Shown in pieces: positions 1 through 9,274 of a DNA stretch of 64,000 nt; position 1 is the first letter of the stretch, and each line of letters begins with the position of its first letter. Both the position numbers and the translations under genes were made by a program. The notes under the pieces are model-generated. The model saw nothing but the letters and a program-made list of their open reading frames with translations. It had not been told where the DNA came from and made no database searches. The stretch covers positions 116,304 to 180,303 of the forward strand of contig CAJTYJ010000001.1 of the NCBI GenBank assembly GCA_910583895.1. The letters are read 5' to 3'. Source of the stretch: an uncultured Lachnospiraceae bacterium (GTDB lineage: Bacteria; Bacillota; Clostridia; Lachnospirales; Lachnospiraceae).

Positions 1-1046
1 TTGGAGTGACCGACAGCCAGTATTCCGTCTTCTTTTCCGGCGCGGGCTTCTGCCTGATCGACGGAAGCGGCATCACCCGGGCTGATGAGGGACAGAATGT
101 GGTTCTGATCTCGGAAAAGGTTGCCGCGATCAACGGGTGGCATGTGGGAGACCGCATCGCCCTCGCCACGACAAAAAACTATGGACTGTCAAAGGGCAAA
201 CCCTTTGAGGCCGAGATCAAGGGGATCTATGCGTGCCCGGAGGATTCTTTTATCCGGGATACCATAGAATATACGCCGGACAGTCTTCCGGAAAACTATA
301 TCTTTATTCCCCAGACCACCATCACAGCCATGGAGCCGATCCTTTGTCAGGTCAATATGGTCTTCCTTTATCTGCAAAGCCCGGACCTGATCGAATCGTA
401 TATCGCGGATATGAGAGCCAAGCTGGGAGACGTGGCGGAGGACATTACCCAGAGGGGATGGCATGTGCAGTTTCGGTATACATGGGACGAGGAATGGAAT
501 CAGATCGTGAGCGCTCCGTTTCAGGAGATCAGCCGTGTAACGGGAGCGGCGATGGCGGTGATTCTCCTTGGAACTTTGGCCGTCGTGATTCTGATCTCTT
601 CCGGAGAACTTCGGGAAAAAAGAAAGGAGCTGGGCGTCTGGCTTGCCTGCGGGGAAAGAAAAGGCAGAATTCTGACGCAGACGCTTCTGGAGAAGTTGTT
701 TCCCATCATCGTCGCCGGGGCCGCGGCGCTTACCATCAGCCTGGCGGCGGCAGGGCCGGTCAGCCGAATGATCGTCTCCGACACTTCGGAACAGTTCAAC
801 CGGCAGATCCAGGAACAGCGCCAGGAAGTCGGCTTTTGGGAAATATGCTACATCATGGAGGTAGAGCTGCGTGCCGGGAATTATGACTATTTTTATGTGA
901 GCAGTCAGGTGGATCTGTACCGGAGCCGGGGAGCGATCGCCGGGGCCGCGTGCGGGGGTCTTGGCCTTCTGGGAGTTGTTCTGTCTATGCAGATTTTTCT
1001 GGCCATGGGCAAAGATCCAAGGACGCTTCTGGGCGATACCCAGTGA
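1..1046 (+). CDS. FtsX-family ABC transporter permease, 5'-truncated
   Basis: The reading frame is open to the window edge, so the N-terminus is missing; the first in-frame start codon (GTG at 6) is probably internal. About 180 residues of extracytoplasmic sequence are followed by three hydrophobic segments (roughly residues 180-200, 232-252 and 310-335 counting from base 6). After the first comes an FtsX-type cytoplasmic loop, RKELGVWLACGERKGR, resembling the usual REIGxxRAxG. This is the MacB/FtsX fold, in which permeases work with a LolD-like ATPase on substrates at the outer membrane face. A second permease (1201) and the ATPase (2490) follow on the same strand. The substrate is unknown. 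Confidence 0.85.
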   Translation, partial: GVTDSQYSVFFSGAGFCLIDGSGITRADEGQNVVLISEKVAAINGWHVGDRIALATTKNYGLSKGKPFEAEIKGIYACPEDSFIRDTIEYTPDSLPENYIFIPQTTITAMEPILCQVNMVFLYLQSPDLIESYIADMRAKLGDVAEDITQRGWHVQFRYTWDEEWNQIVSAPFQEISRVTGAAMAVILLGTLAVVILISSGELREKRKELGVWLACGERKGRILTQTLLEKLFPIIVAGAAALTISLAAAGPVSRMIVSDTSEQFNRQIQEQRQEVGFWEICYIMEVELRAGNYDYFYVSSQVDLYRSRGAIAGAACGGLGLLGVVLSMQIFLAMGKDPRTLLGDTQ

Positions 1047-1060
1047 AATCCTCCGCAGAA

Positions 1061-1189
1061 ATCAAATACCCCGCTGCAAGCAACGAGGTATCAAGATTGC
1101 AACGCTGCAAAGCAGCGGGGTATTTGATCCTCGCGGCAGTCGCCAAATGTCTGCAAGCAGCCACTTGGCTCGTTGCTTGCGGGAATAAA
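1061..1189 (+). repeat. Dispersed 129-nt intergenic repeat, copy R1
   Basis: Copy 1 of a four-member family (others at 7242, 32148 and 36355). The left half is a perfect 17-bp inverted repeat, 1061-1077 with 1112-1128 (ATCAAATACCCCGCTGC and its complement). The right half (1129-1189) carries the best conserved block of the family, including GCCAAATGTCTGCAAGCAGC, and ends in GGGAATAAA. In this copy the loop segment GCAAGCAACGAG (1075-1086) is also complementary to CTCGTTGCTTGC near the 3' end, so a pseudoknot-like alternative pairing is possible. It lies between two permease genes and contains no plausible gene. Confidence 0.9.
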
Positions 1190-1200
1190 GGAGTCAGAAC

Positions 1201-2484
1201 ATGAGAGGTGTAAAAAGAGGCATCAAAAATATCCTGTTTTACTGGAAGAGGAACCTCCTTTTCGGCGCGGCGTTTCTGGTGATCGCGGTGATCCTGGCGT
1301 TCATGGCGTCTATCCAGGGAAATGTCGCCGCCGCCATCGAGGAGACCGGCAGGAGGACGGATGCGACGCTGACGATCCGCGTCAGGGACGAGAGGGCGTT
1401 CAGCTATGACCAGGACATCTATTATCCCCGGGAGCTGGTCCGGGAGCTGGAATCGTGGGAAGAAGTGAAAGGGCTGGATTACCTTGCGCTTGCCAACGCC
1501 CGCGGAGTGGATGTAAAGGAGGTTTTCTCGGAGACCCAGCAGTCCTTTCAAGGAGCAAGTGAGGAAATGGGGGTAGACTACTACGGAAGTGAAGCAGAGA
1601 GAAATGCCGGACAGATCACCGTCATCGGAAGCAACGATCTTGAAAAGACCTGGAAGTTTAAAAAGAGGGGAGCAGAAGTGACAGAGGGGGAGGGCATTTC
1701 TCCGGAAAACGCATCCCAGGCGTTGGCGGTTGTCAGCGAACGCTTTTTAGAGTGGAACATGCTGAAGATCGGCGACTGGATCACGCTGGTCAACGCGTTT
1801 GACGACACACGTACCATGAAGGTAAAAGTGATCGGAACTCATTCCGGAAATTACGACAGTGGATCGATAGCGGATGCGGAGATGAATTACATCTATGTCC
1901 CGCTGGACGAGTGTCTGCGCTTCAACGGAGGAGCGGTGGTGCAGACGACGGCGGTCATTCGGGACCCGAAGGAGATCGGGGCGCTTAAGGAGAAGCTGCA
2001 GGACTTTCTGGGAGAAAGATACGCGATTCAGGAAGACAGTATGCGGTATCTGAAGGCGGTCACTCCCCTGCGGGGGGTACAGAAGGTATGCGGGCTTATG
2101 CTCGGGATCACCTGCGGGATTCTGCTTTTGATCCTGGTCCTGGTCATCGGAAGGATGTTATTGAATCTGAGAAAAGAGATCGGGCTCTGGAGGTCTCTCG
2201 GAGAGACGAGGATGATCCTGCTGGTGCAGACAGGGACCGGCATACTGCTTCCGATCTTTGCGGGAATGATCGCAGGGGACACGGCGGCCTGCTGGCTGGA
2301 GTCCTGGTTCGCGGCGGGCATGGCCTGGCTTTTGCCCTCTTTTCCGGATCTTGCCTTTCGCCTGTCCCGGCGGGCCATCGGGCAGATCACGGGAGTGACG
2401 TTTCTGGCGGCGGTCCTGATTCTGATCCTGTTATTTTTTGTAACCACCGGAAAGAAAGCAACGGAATTGTTGAGAGAGGAATAG
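1201..2484 (+). CDS. FtsX-family ABC transporter permease
   Basis: 427 residues. One hydrophobic segment near the N-terminus (about 17-40) is followed by a large extracytoplasmic domain (about 45-290) and three C-terminal membrane segments, the MacB/FtsX layout. The loop LRKEIGLWRSLGETR after the second membrane segment is the typical FtsX signature. The ATG at 1201 follows a GGAG-type ribosome site at 1190. It probably pairs with the permease upstream as a heterodimer energised by the ATPase at 2490, whose start lies 5 bases after this stop. Repeat R1 separates the two permeases and may affect their relative expression. The substrate cannot be deduced. Confidence 0.88.
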   Translation: MRGVKRGIKNILFYWKRNLLFGAAFLVIAVILAFMASIQGNVAAAIEETGRRTDATLTIRVRDERAFSYDQDIYYPRELVRELESWEEVKGLDYLALANARGVDVKEVFSETQQSFQGASEEMGVDYYGSEAERNAGQITVIGSNDLEKTWKFKKRGAEVTEGEGISPENASQALAVVSERFLEWNMLKIGDWITLVNAFDDTRTMKVKVIGTHSGNYDSGSIADAEMNYIYVPLDECLRFNGGAVVQTTAVIRDPKEIGALKEKLQDFLGERYAIQEDSMRYLKAVTPLRGVQKVCGLMLGITCGILLLILVLVIGRMLLNLRKEIGLWRSLGETRMILLVQTGTGILLPIFAGMIAGDTAACWLESWFAAGMAWLLPSFPDLAFRLSRRAIGQITGVTFLAAVLILILLFFVTTGKKATELLREE

Positions 2485-2489
2485 AGCGG

Positions 2490-3176
2490 ATGGAAAGAGA
2501 AGAGATCTTAAGAATGGACAAGGTAAGCTATTCTTATTTTTCCAAAACCAGGGAACTGAAGATCCTGAAGGATGCGGATTATGTATTCTGCACCGGAGAG
2601 ATGTATGCCGTCATGGGACCGTCCGGTTCCGGCAAGACGACCACGCTCTCCCTGCTGGAAGCCCTGGACCGGCCGCAGAAAGGAACGATTCTCTATAAAG
2701 GGCAGGACATTCGGAAGATCGGAGAAGAGCGGTACCGGAGGCAGCACATCGGAATTGTGTTTCAGTCCTTCCACCTGTTTCCGTATCTCAATGTCCGGGA
2801 GAACGTGGAGGTGTCCATGGAAATCTCCGGAAAGACCGGGGGGAAAAGAGCGCGTGCGGAGGAGCTTCTGCGAAGAGTGGGCCTAAAGGAGACACATTAC
2901 AGACAGCAAGTGGAAAAGCTGTCCGGCGGGGAACAGCAGCGGGTTGCGGTAGCACGTGCGCTGGCGGCGGAGGCAGAGGTGATTCTGGCCGATGAACCCA
3001 CCGGGAATCTGGACGAAGAGACCGCTGCACAGATCCGGGAGCTCTTTCGCAGCATGGCCCACGAGATGGGCAAATGCGTGATCGTGGTGACCCACTCCCA
3101 GGAATTCGCAAAAGGAGCGGATACGATCATACGGCTGAAAAACCGAAAGCTGATCACGGACCGGAGCGGAGAATAA
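2490..3176 (+). CDS. ABC transporter ATP-binding protein, LolD/MacB type
   Basis: 228 residues from ATG 2490; the frame is open further upstream but that stretch overlaps the permease. Walker A is GPSGSGKT (residues 43-50), the signature is LSGGEQQRVAVARAL, and Walker B runs into DEPTGNLDE, the subfamily hallmark of LolD/MacB/FtsE-type ATPases that drive FtsX permeases. The coding start sits 5 nt behind the permease stop, indicating translational coupling. Together the three genes form a complete two-permease, one-ATPase exporter or sensor-type system. No two-component system or lipoprotein lies beside it in the visible part. Confidence 0.9.
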   Translation: MEREEILRMDKVSYSYFSKTRELKILKDADYVFCTGEMYAVMGPSGSGKTTTLSLLEALDRPQKGTILYKGQDIRKIGEERYRRQHIGIVFQSFHLFPYLNVRENVEVSMEISGKTGGKRARAEELLRRVGLKETHYRQQVEKLSGGEQQRVAVARALAAEAEVILADEPTGNLDEETAAQIRELFRSMAHEMGKCVIVVTHSQEFAKGADTIIRLKNRKLITDRSGE

Positions 3177-3389
3177 GATGGTTTCAATCGCTGCAATCGA
3201 TGGCGGAATCCGGACTGATGAAACATGGAAGAAACAGAGTTACAACGATTTTCATATTGAATTTTGTCGAAAAATATGATATCTTAATAGTCATGTTGAA
3301 TGGATTTCATCAGATTATACAGGTGTTTTGATAATACTTTAACAAAGTAAAGTGAAAAAGCAAAAAAATACCTGATGTGGGAGGAGCAT

Positions 3390-4370
3390 ATGAGCCAGCC
3401 GGAAGTATTATTGGAGATCAGGGATTTGTGCGTGGAATTTCAGACGGTGGAAGGTACGGTCCATGCGGTCAATCATCTGAGTTATACTTTGCATAAAGGG
3501 GAGAAGCTGGGGATCGTGGGAGAGAGCGGCAGCGGGAAAAGTGTGTCATCTCTTGGCATGATGCAGCTGATTCCCAACCCGCCGGGAAGGATCACACAGG
3601 GCGAGATCCTGTATAAGGGGCAGGATCTGGTGAAGGCGTCTGAACGCCAGATGCAGAAGATCCGGGGAAATGAGATCTCCATGATTTTTCAGGAACCTAT
3701 GACTTCTTTAAATCCTATCATGAAGTGCGGAAGACAGATCGCAGAATCCCTGATGCTGCACTGGGGTATGAAGAAAAAAGAAGCCATGGAAGAGGCGGTA
3801 CATATGATGCAGTCGGTGGGCATCGCAGATTCGGAGCTAAGAGCCCATGAATATCCCCATCAGATGTCCGGCGGCATGCGCCAGAGGGTGATGATTGCCA
3901 TGGCGCTGGCCTGTCAGCCTAAAATCCTGATTGCAGATGAGCCGACCACAGCGCTGGATGTGACTATACAGGCACAGATCCTGGATCTGATCCGGAAGAT
4001 GAATGAGAAGATGGGCACCTCCGTCGTCTTTATCACCCACGACCTGGGGGTGGTCAGCGAGCTGTGCGACACCGTCATCGTCATGTACACCGGACAGATT
4101 GTGGAGCAGGCGCCGGCGGCAGAGCTGTTCCGGGAGCCGAAGCATCCCTACACGACGGGACTTCTGGACGCCATTCCGAAGATCAGCAAAGAGCGTGACC
4201 CTCTGAAAACCATCGAGGGCATGGTGCCCAATCCCACAGAGCGGATCGAAGGCTGCAGCTTTTCGCCCCGCTGTCCCCGCGCGACAGACCGGTGCCGGAA
4301 AGAAGCACCGCCCATGAAGCAGCTTTCGGATACCCGGAAGGTATGGTGCTGGCTGTATGAGAACGCATAG
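3390..4370 (+). CDS. oppD: Peptide ABC transporter ATP-binding protein, OppD/DppD type
   Basis: 326 residues from ATG 3390, chosen over the in-frame ATG at 3375 because GGGAGGAG lies just ahead of it. Walker A GESGSGKS, signature SGGMRQRVMIAMAL and Walker B ILIADEPTTALDV are intact. The C-terminal oligopeptide-type extension with a cysteine cluster (PRCPRATDRCRK) is present. It is one of two ATPases energising an importer of di- or oligopeptides with the OppF, OppA, DppB and DppC homologues that follow. The gap before this gene (3177-3389) holds no clear promoter that I can defend. Confidence 0.93.
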   Translation: MSQPEVLLEIRDLCVEFQTVEGTVHAVNHLSYTLHKGEKLGIVGESGSGKSVSSLGMMQLIPNPPGRITQGEILYKGQDLVKASERQMQKIRGNEISMIFQEPMTSLNPIMKCGRQIAESLMLHWGMKKKEAMEEAVHMMQSVGIADSELRAHEYPHQMSGGMRQRVMIAMALACQPKILIADEPTTALDVTIQAQILDLIRKMNEKMGTSVVFITHDLGVVSELCDTVIVMYTGQIVEQAPAAELFREPKHPYTTGLLDAIPKISKERDPLKTIEGMVPNPTERIEGCSFSPRCPRATDRCRKEAPPMKQLSDTRKVWCWLYENA

Positions 4371-4460
4371 GGAAGAAAAGGACGCCCGGTCACAGAGTGC
4401 GCAGCAGGAAAGATTCTGCCGGCTGCAGGACGGACCGTGCGAAGAAGAGGAGGGAGCGCC

Positions 4461-5435
4461 GTGGCAGCAGCTGAGGAAAAAGATGTGCTCATGAGAGCGG
4501 ATCATATTAAAGTATATTTTAAAGGAAAAAACAAAAGGTCAGGGACCGTAAAAGCGGTGGACGACATCAGCCTGGAGATCAAAAAGGGCGAGACCTTCGG
4601 AGTGGTGGGCGAGAGTGGCTGCGGAAAAAGCACCCTGGGAAGAACCCTGATCCGTCTTCTGAAACCCACAGAAGGGCATATCTATCTGGACGGTACGGAT
4701 ATCGCCGGGATGAAGGGTGCTGATTTGAAGGAGATGCGGAAAAAAGCCCAGATCATTTTTCAGGATCCTTCCGCCTGCTTAAATCCCAGGCGCACGGTCC
4801 GGCAGATTTTGATGGAGCCTTTTGAGATCCATCAGATGACAAAACAGATCGACGTGGAAGCAAGAATCATGGAGCTTTTAAACCTGGTAGGACTGGACGC
4901 CTATCATCTGAGCCGTTATCCCCACGAGCTTTCCGGGGGACAGAAGCAGCGCATTGGCATCGCCCGGGCGCTGGCTCTGAAGCCGGATCTGATCATCTGC
5001 GACGAGGCAGTGTCCGCCCTGGACGTATCGGTTCAGGCCCAGGTGCTGAACCTTCTGCAGGAGCTGAAGGAAAAGCTCGGACTGACTTATTTTTTTATTT
5101 CCCACAATCTGAATGTGGTCTATCAGGTCAGCGACCGGGTGGGTGTTATGTATCTTGGGAAGATTGTGGAGATCGCTGATTACGATCAGCTGTATGAGAA
5201 GCGCTATCATCCATACACAGAGGCGCTTTTGTCCGCCATTCCTCAGGTGGGGCAGGAGGAGAGAAGAGAGAGAATCCGGCTACGGGGCGAGGTGCCAAGT
5301 CCCTCCAATCCGCCGGACGGCTGCCATTTTCACACCCGCTGTCCAAGAGCCTGCGACCGCTGCTCTCTGGAAGTACCGAAGCTTCGGGAGGTGGAGAAAG
5401 GACATCTGGTGGCATGCCACTTGTACGACCAGTAA
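4461..5435 (+). CDS. oppF: Peptide ABC transporter ATP-binding protein, OppF/DppF type
   Basis: 324 residues from GTG 4461, which has an AGGAGGGAG ribosome site a few bases upstream; an in-frame GTG at 4437 is less likely. Walker A GESGCGKS, signature LSGGQKQRIGIARAL and the Walker B region LIICDEAVSALDV are present; the usual DEP is DEA here. The C-terminal cysteine motif HTRCPRACDRCS marks the oligopeptide subfamily. It pairs with OppD, 90 nt upstream. Confidence 0.93.
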   Translation: MAAAEEKDVLMRADHIKVYFKGKNKRSGTVKAVDDISLEIKKGETFGVVGESGCGKSTLGRTLIRLLKPTEGHIYLDGTDIAGMKGADLKEMRKKAQIIFQDPSACLNPRRTVRQILMEPFEIHQMTKQIDVEARIMELLNLVGLDAYHLSRYPHELSGGQKQRIGIARALALKPDLIICDEAVSALDVSVQAQVLNLLQELKEKLGLTYFFISHNLNVVYQVSDRVGVMYLGKIVEIADYDQLYEKRYHPYTEALLSAIPQVGQEERRERIRLRGEVPSPSNPPDGCHFHTRCPRACDRCSLEVPKLREVEKGHLVACHLYDQ

Positions 5436-5503
5436 CTTTTAGCGGAGATACTGCCAAAATATCGGCATCTCAATAGATTGAAAAAGAATTCAGGAGGAAA
5501 CAT

Positions 5504-7141
5504 ATGAAAAGAAAATTTTTAGCCATGGCGCTCAGTGTTATGGTGGCACTGGGCTGCATGGCCTGCGGCGGAGGAGCTGAGGGCGATGCGCCGGCCGGGG
5601 AAGCAGCGGCAGATGAAACAACAGAAGGTGCCAATACTTCCGGTTCCAGCACGGTGGTGGTGGCCATGGGAGCCGGTTTTGCTACCCTGGACCCGGGTCA
5701 CGTGTATGAAAAATATCCGCCATTGATCGTCAATGCATGCTATGAGAATCTGTTTAAATTTTACGACAATCAGGGGGCGCCGGAACCGTGCCTTGCGGAC
5801 ACCTATGAGTTTTCCGAGGACAATCTGACTCTGACAGTCACCTTAAAAGACGGCATCAATTTCGCAAGCGGCAATCCTATGACGTCTGCGGACGTTCTGT
5901 TCAGCATCAACCGGTGCAAGAATCTGCAGGGAAATCCGTCTTTTATCGCGGATACCATCGAGAGCATGGAAGCTCCGGATGACAAGACCATTATTTTCCA
6001 TCTGACCCAGCCGGACAGCGCGATCCTCTCCAAGCTGACCTACAGCTCTCTGGCGATCCTGGACAGCGCAGTGGTGAAGGAGAACGGCGGAACGGATGCC
6101 GAGGACGCGTCCACGGCGGACACGGCACAGGCATACCTGGACGGCACCAGTGCAGGCTCCGGCATGTATGTGATGACCAGCTATATCCCGGATGAAGAGG
6201 TGGTTCTGGAGAAGAACCCGAATTACTGGGGCGTGGCGACCAATGTGGACAAATACATCGTCAAGATCCAGCCGGATTCCAACACCCAGATGATGACCCT
6301 TTCTACCGGGGACATTGACGTGGCACTGAACATGACCGATGATACCATGGCAGAGCTTGCGGGCGCAGAGAACATTGAGATTATCAACGGGGCCAGCAAG
6401 ACGGTAGGCTTTGTGATGATGAATATGAACGAAACATATGGCGGAGCAGTCTCAGATCCGAAGGTACAGCAGGCCATCCGCAAGGCGCTGGACTACAGCG
6501 GCTTCCAGATCATCTGCGGAGAAGGTACGCTGACTCCTTATTCCGTGATTCAGTCCGGCTTTATGGGCAGCAAGGGAGAGCGTGCAGCGGATTATACGAA
6601 CCTGGAAGAGGCAAAAGCGCTTCTTGCAGAGGCCGGATATGCAGATGGGTTTGACGTGGATCTGACGGTGTCTGATCTTGATATGGAAGGAATTCTGCTG
6701 ACCGATCTGGCGCAGAAAGTCAAAGACGATCTTTCCCAGGTCGGCATCAATGTGAATATCGTCTCCCAGCCCTGGGCGGCGGGCTACGGCGATGCTTACC
6801 GGGACGGTACTTTGGGCTTCACCGTTATGTACTGGGGCACCGACTACAACGATCCCAACGTACAGCTGGAATTCCTGCCGGGAGCGGTGGTCGGACTCCG
6901 TGCCGGATGGACCAAGGAGATGAATCCGGAGCTTGCAGATCTGTACCAGGAGACCATGGCGGCTACGGACAACGACGACCGCACCGCGGTGTTAGAAAAG
7001 ATCCAGGATGCGACATATGAGGACGGTCCGTTTATCATGGTTGCTCAGGCGCCGGTGCATCTTGGATATAATACCAGGCTGGACGGCGTGGCGTTCTCCG
7101 ATCCTTATGCACTGGATGTGACGCTTATCAACATCAAATGA
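5504..7141 (+). CDS. oppA: Peptide ABC transporter substrate-binding lipoprotein (SBP family 5)
   Basis: 545 residues. A basic N-terminus, hydrophobic core and cysteine (Cys18 or Cys21 in VALGCMACGGG) give a lipoprotein signal; a low-complexity linker follows. The body has the family-5 layout, for example DSAVVKENGGT, GSGMYVMTSY, EKNPNYWG and the late PWAAGYGDAYRDGT and MYWGTDYNDPN stretches. It captures peptides at the outer face of the membrane and delivers them to the DppB/DppC pair downstream. AGGAGGAAACAT precedes the ATG. The gap before the permease holds a stem-loop and repeat R2, which may separate high binding-protein expression from lower permease expression. Confidence 0.93.
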   Translation: MKRKFLAMALSVMVALGCMACGGGAEGDAPAGEAAADETTEGANTSGSSTVVVAMGAGFATLDPGHVYEKYPPLIVNACYENLFKFYDNQGAPEPCLADTYEFSEDNLTLTVTLKDGINFASGNPMTSADVLFSINRCKNLQGNPSFIADTIESMEAPDDKTIIFHLTQPDSAILSKLTYSSLAILDSAVVKENGGTDAEDASTADTAQAYLDGTSAGSGMYVMTSYIPDEEVVLEKNPNYWGVATNVDKYIVKIQPDSNTQMMTLSTGDIDVALNMTDDTMAELAGAENIEIINGASKTVGFVMMNMNETYGGAVSDPKVQQAIRKALDYSGFQIICGEGTLTPYSVIQSGFMGSKGERAADYTNLEEAKALLAEAGYADGFDVDLTVSDLDMEGILLTDLAQKVKDDLSQVGINVNIVSQPWAAGYGDAYRDGTLGFTVMYWGTDYNDPNVQLEFLPGAVVGLRAGWTKEMNPELADLYQETMAATDNDDRTAVLEKIQDATYEDGPFIMVAQAPVHLGYNTRLDGVAFSDPYALDVTLINIK

Positions 7142-7173
7142 TGTTGGGGTCAAAAGGTGTTTTGGCGGGTCCC

Positions 7174-7222
7174 AAGTTCAAAAATTCTCCTGCAGGCGAG
7201 CCTGCATCGAATTTTTGAACTT
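7174..7222 (+). promoter_or_regulatory. Stem-loop after the binding-protein gene
   Basis: A perfect 14-bp outer stem (AAGTTCAAAAATTC at 7174-7187 with its complement at 7209-7222) encloses a 7-bp inner stem (TGCAGGC 7191-7197 with GCCTGCA 7200-7206). No T-tract follows, so it is not a standard terminator. A 3' stabilising or RNA-processing hairpin between the binding-protein and permease genes is the likeliest role, by analogy with other binding-protein-dependent transport operons. Confidence 0.6.
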
Positions 7223-7241
7223 TTGCCCCTGGTATCATCAA

Positions 7242-7370
7242 ATCAAAGCCCCCGCTGCAAGCAACGGAGTATCAAACTTGCAGCGCTGCAGAGCAGCGGG
7301 GTATTTGACCCTCGCGGCAGCCGCCAAATGTCTGCAAGCAGCCACTTGGCTCGTTACCCGCGGGAATAAA
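7242..7370 (+). repeat. Dispersed 129-nt intergenic repeat, copy R2
   Basis: The same length and orientation as R1. Left arm ATCAAAGCCCCCGCTGC (7242-7258) pairs imperfectly with GCAGCGGGGTATTTGAC. The right half is nearly identical to R1, with CGCCAAATGTCTGCAAGCAGC and the end CGGGAATAAA. It lies 28 nt before the DppB start. Confidence 0.9.
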
Positions 7371-7397
7371 AAGATATGAGCAGGAGAGAAGTGTCCT

Positions 7398-8417
7398 ATG
7401 GAACAACTGAAATTTATCGGAAAGAGGCTGGCCTATCTGGCGGTGATGCTGTTCGGGGTCGCCACGCTGGTGTTTATACTGACCAAGCTGATACCGGGTG
7501 ACCCTACGGTGGCGAATTTAAGCCAGCGGGCTTTAAGTGACCCGGAGATCGTGGCGGCCTACCGGGCGAAATACGGTCTGGATCAGCCGATCTTTGTGCA
7601 GTATGTGCTGTATATGAAAAATCTGCTGAAGTTTGACCTGGGAACCTCGATCCGCACCAGCAAGCCGGTGCTTTCGGAGCTGGCGCGTTGTTATCCGGCA
7701 ACCATCGAGCTGGCGCTTTTTGCCATCCTGATCGCGGCAGTGTTCGGTATCCTGTTCGGCGTGATCTCCGCCATCCGGAGAAACAGCATCCTGGATCAGG
7801 CGGTCCGTGCCGTCTCTGTGACCGGGGTCAGCATCCCAAGCTTCTGGTTTGCCCTTTTAGTACTGTATTTCTTCTATTATAAATTACATCTTTTTCCGGG
7901 GCCGGGGAGGCTGAGCAACAGCTTTTCGGCGCCAGCTTCCGTGACGGGGCTTTATGTGCTGGACAGTCTTTTAGAAGGAAATATTCCAAAAGCGCTGGAC
8001 GCTCTAAGTCATCTGATCCTGCCCGGCACGGTGCTTGCCGCCTTTACCATGGGGCTGATTACCCGGACCACCCGTTCCAACCTTCTGGACGTCATGTCCA
8101 TGGACTACATCCGGACGGCCAGAGCCAAGGGCATCAGCCAGGTGGGACTGATCTTAAAGCACGCCCTTGGCAACGCCCTGATTCCGGTTCTGACGGTCAT
8201 CGGTCTTGGACTTGGCAATCTCCTGGGAGGCATGGTGCTGGTGGAGACGATTTTTAACTGGCCGGGAGTGGGGCAGTTTGCCTATGAGTCGGTGCTGTCC
8301 GCGGACTTTCCGGCGATCATCGGCGTGGCCCTTTTGATCGCCCTGAACTATATGATCATCAATACGGTGGTGGACATCCTGTACGGGGTGATCGATCCGA
8401 GAGTGAGGTGTCAGTGA
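7398..8417 (+). CDS. dppB: Peptide ABC transporter permease, DppB/OppB type
   Basis: 339 residues. The N-terminal membrane segment and LIPGDPT motif are characteristic of DppB. There are about six membrane helices, and the EAA-type ATPase contact loop is around RTARAKGISQVGLILKHAL. The C-terminus ends YGVIDPRVR, as in the family. GGAGAGAAGTGTCCT precedes the ATG. Its stop overlaps the next start (TGATG), so the two permeases are translationally coupled. Confidence 0.93.
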   Translation: MEQLKFIGKRLAYLAVMLFGVATLVFILTKLIPGDPTVANLSQRALSDPEIVAAYRAKYGLDQPIFVQYVLYMKNLLKFDLGTSIRTSKPVLSELARCYPATIELALFAILIAAVFGILFGVISAIRRNSILDQAVRAVSVTGVSIPSFWFALLVLYFFYYKLHLFPGPGRLSNSFSAPASVTGLYVLDSLLEGNIPKALDALSHLILPGTVLAAFTMGLITRTTRSNLLDVMSMDYIRTARAKGISQVGLILKHALGNALIPVLTVIGLGLGNLLGGMVLVETIFNWPGVGQFAYESVLSADFPAIIGVALLIALNYMIINTVVDILYGVIDPRVRCQ

Positions 8418-9253
8418 TGCTGCGTTCTGTGAAAAAAATGTTTCGCTCCAATTATCTGTTCACCCTCGGGGTGATTATCTGCCTGGCGTGGATTCTGGCG
8501 GCCATACTGGCTCCGGTGCTCGCTCCTTATGACCCGGTGGCCCAGGATCTGACGCTGCGCCTGAAAGCACCTTCGGCTGCCCATCTGTTCGGTACGGACA
8601 ATTTTGGCAGGGATATCTTCAGCCGGGTGATCTCCGGAGGCCGGTATTCGCTTCTGGCCGGGTGCCTGACGGTGGTGATCGCAGGCTGCATCGGCACTTT
8701 CTATGGGGCGATTGCAGGCTATGCGGGGGGCTGGGCTGACAACGTGATGATGCGGTTTTCGGAGATGATCCTGTCTTTTCCGTCTCTGATTCTCGCCATG
8801 ATCATCAATGCGGTCATGGGTTCCAATCTGTTCAACACCATGTTTGCCCTGGTTATCGTGGCCTGGCCCACCTACGCCCGTCTGATGCGAAGCGTGGTGC
8901 TCAGTGTCAAGGAAAATGAATATGTGACCGCTTCCGAGGCTCTGGGAGCCTCCAGGATCCGGATCCTCTTAAAGGAGATCATTCCCAACAGCATCAGCTC
9001 GGTGTTGATCATGGCCACGACGGATATCGGCAACCAGATCCTGATGTTTTCAACCCTCAGTTTTCTGGGGCTTGGCTCTGCGCCGCCCACGCCCGAGTGG
9101 GGGATGATGGTGTCGGACGGAGTGGATTATTTTAACAAATTCTGGGTAGCCGGTTTTCCGGGCCTTGCGATCTTTACCATGGCTGTGGGGGCAAATTTCA
9201 TCGGCGATGGTTTGCGGGATCTTCTGGATCCGAAACTTAGGAAACAGTTTTGA
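8417..9253 (+). CDS. dppC: Peptide ABC transporter permease, DppC/OppC type
   Basis: 278 residues from ATG 8417, with GAGGTG seven bases ahead; a GTG at 8408 is an alternative. The motifs LFGTDNFGRDIFSRVI, the EAA loop ASEALGASRIRILLKEIIPN and LSFLGLGSAPPTPEWG identify it as DppC. It forms the channel with DppB for peptides delivered by the lipoprotein at 5504. Confidence 0.93.
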   Translation: MLRSVKKMFRSNYLFTLGVIICLAWILAAILAPVLAPYDPVAQDLTLRLKAPSAAHLFGTDNFGRDIFSRVISGGRYSLLAGCLTVVIAGCIGTFYGAIAGYAGGWADNVMMRFSEMILSFPSLILAMIINAVMGSNLFNTMFALVIVAWPTYARLMRSVVLSVKENEYVTASEALGASRIRILLKEIIPNSISSVLIMATTDIGNQILMFSTLSFLGLGSAPPTPEWGMMVSDGVDYFNKFWVAGFPGLAIFTMAVGANFIGDGLRDLLDPKLRKQF

Positions 9254-9274
9254 AAATGGAGATATTTTTCACAA

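Noticed and set aside
950..1204. Small frames within repeat R1 and similar ones in R2 and R4
   Set aside because: The translated peptides are by-products of the repeat; copies differ by frame and have no common start, so the repeat is treated as non-coding.
3180..3389. A promoter before oppD
   Set aside because: Several TATGAT- or TATACA-like words exist, but none has a -35 box at proper spacing, so none is listed.
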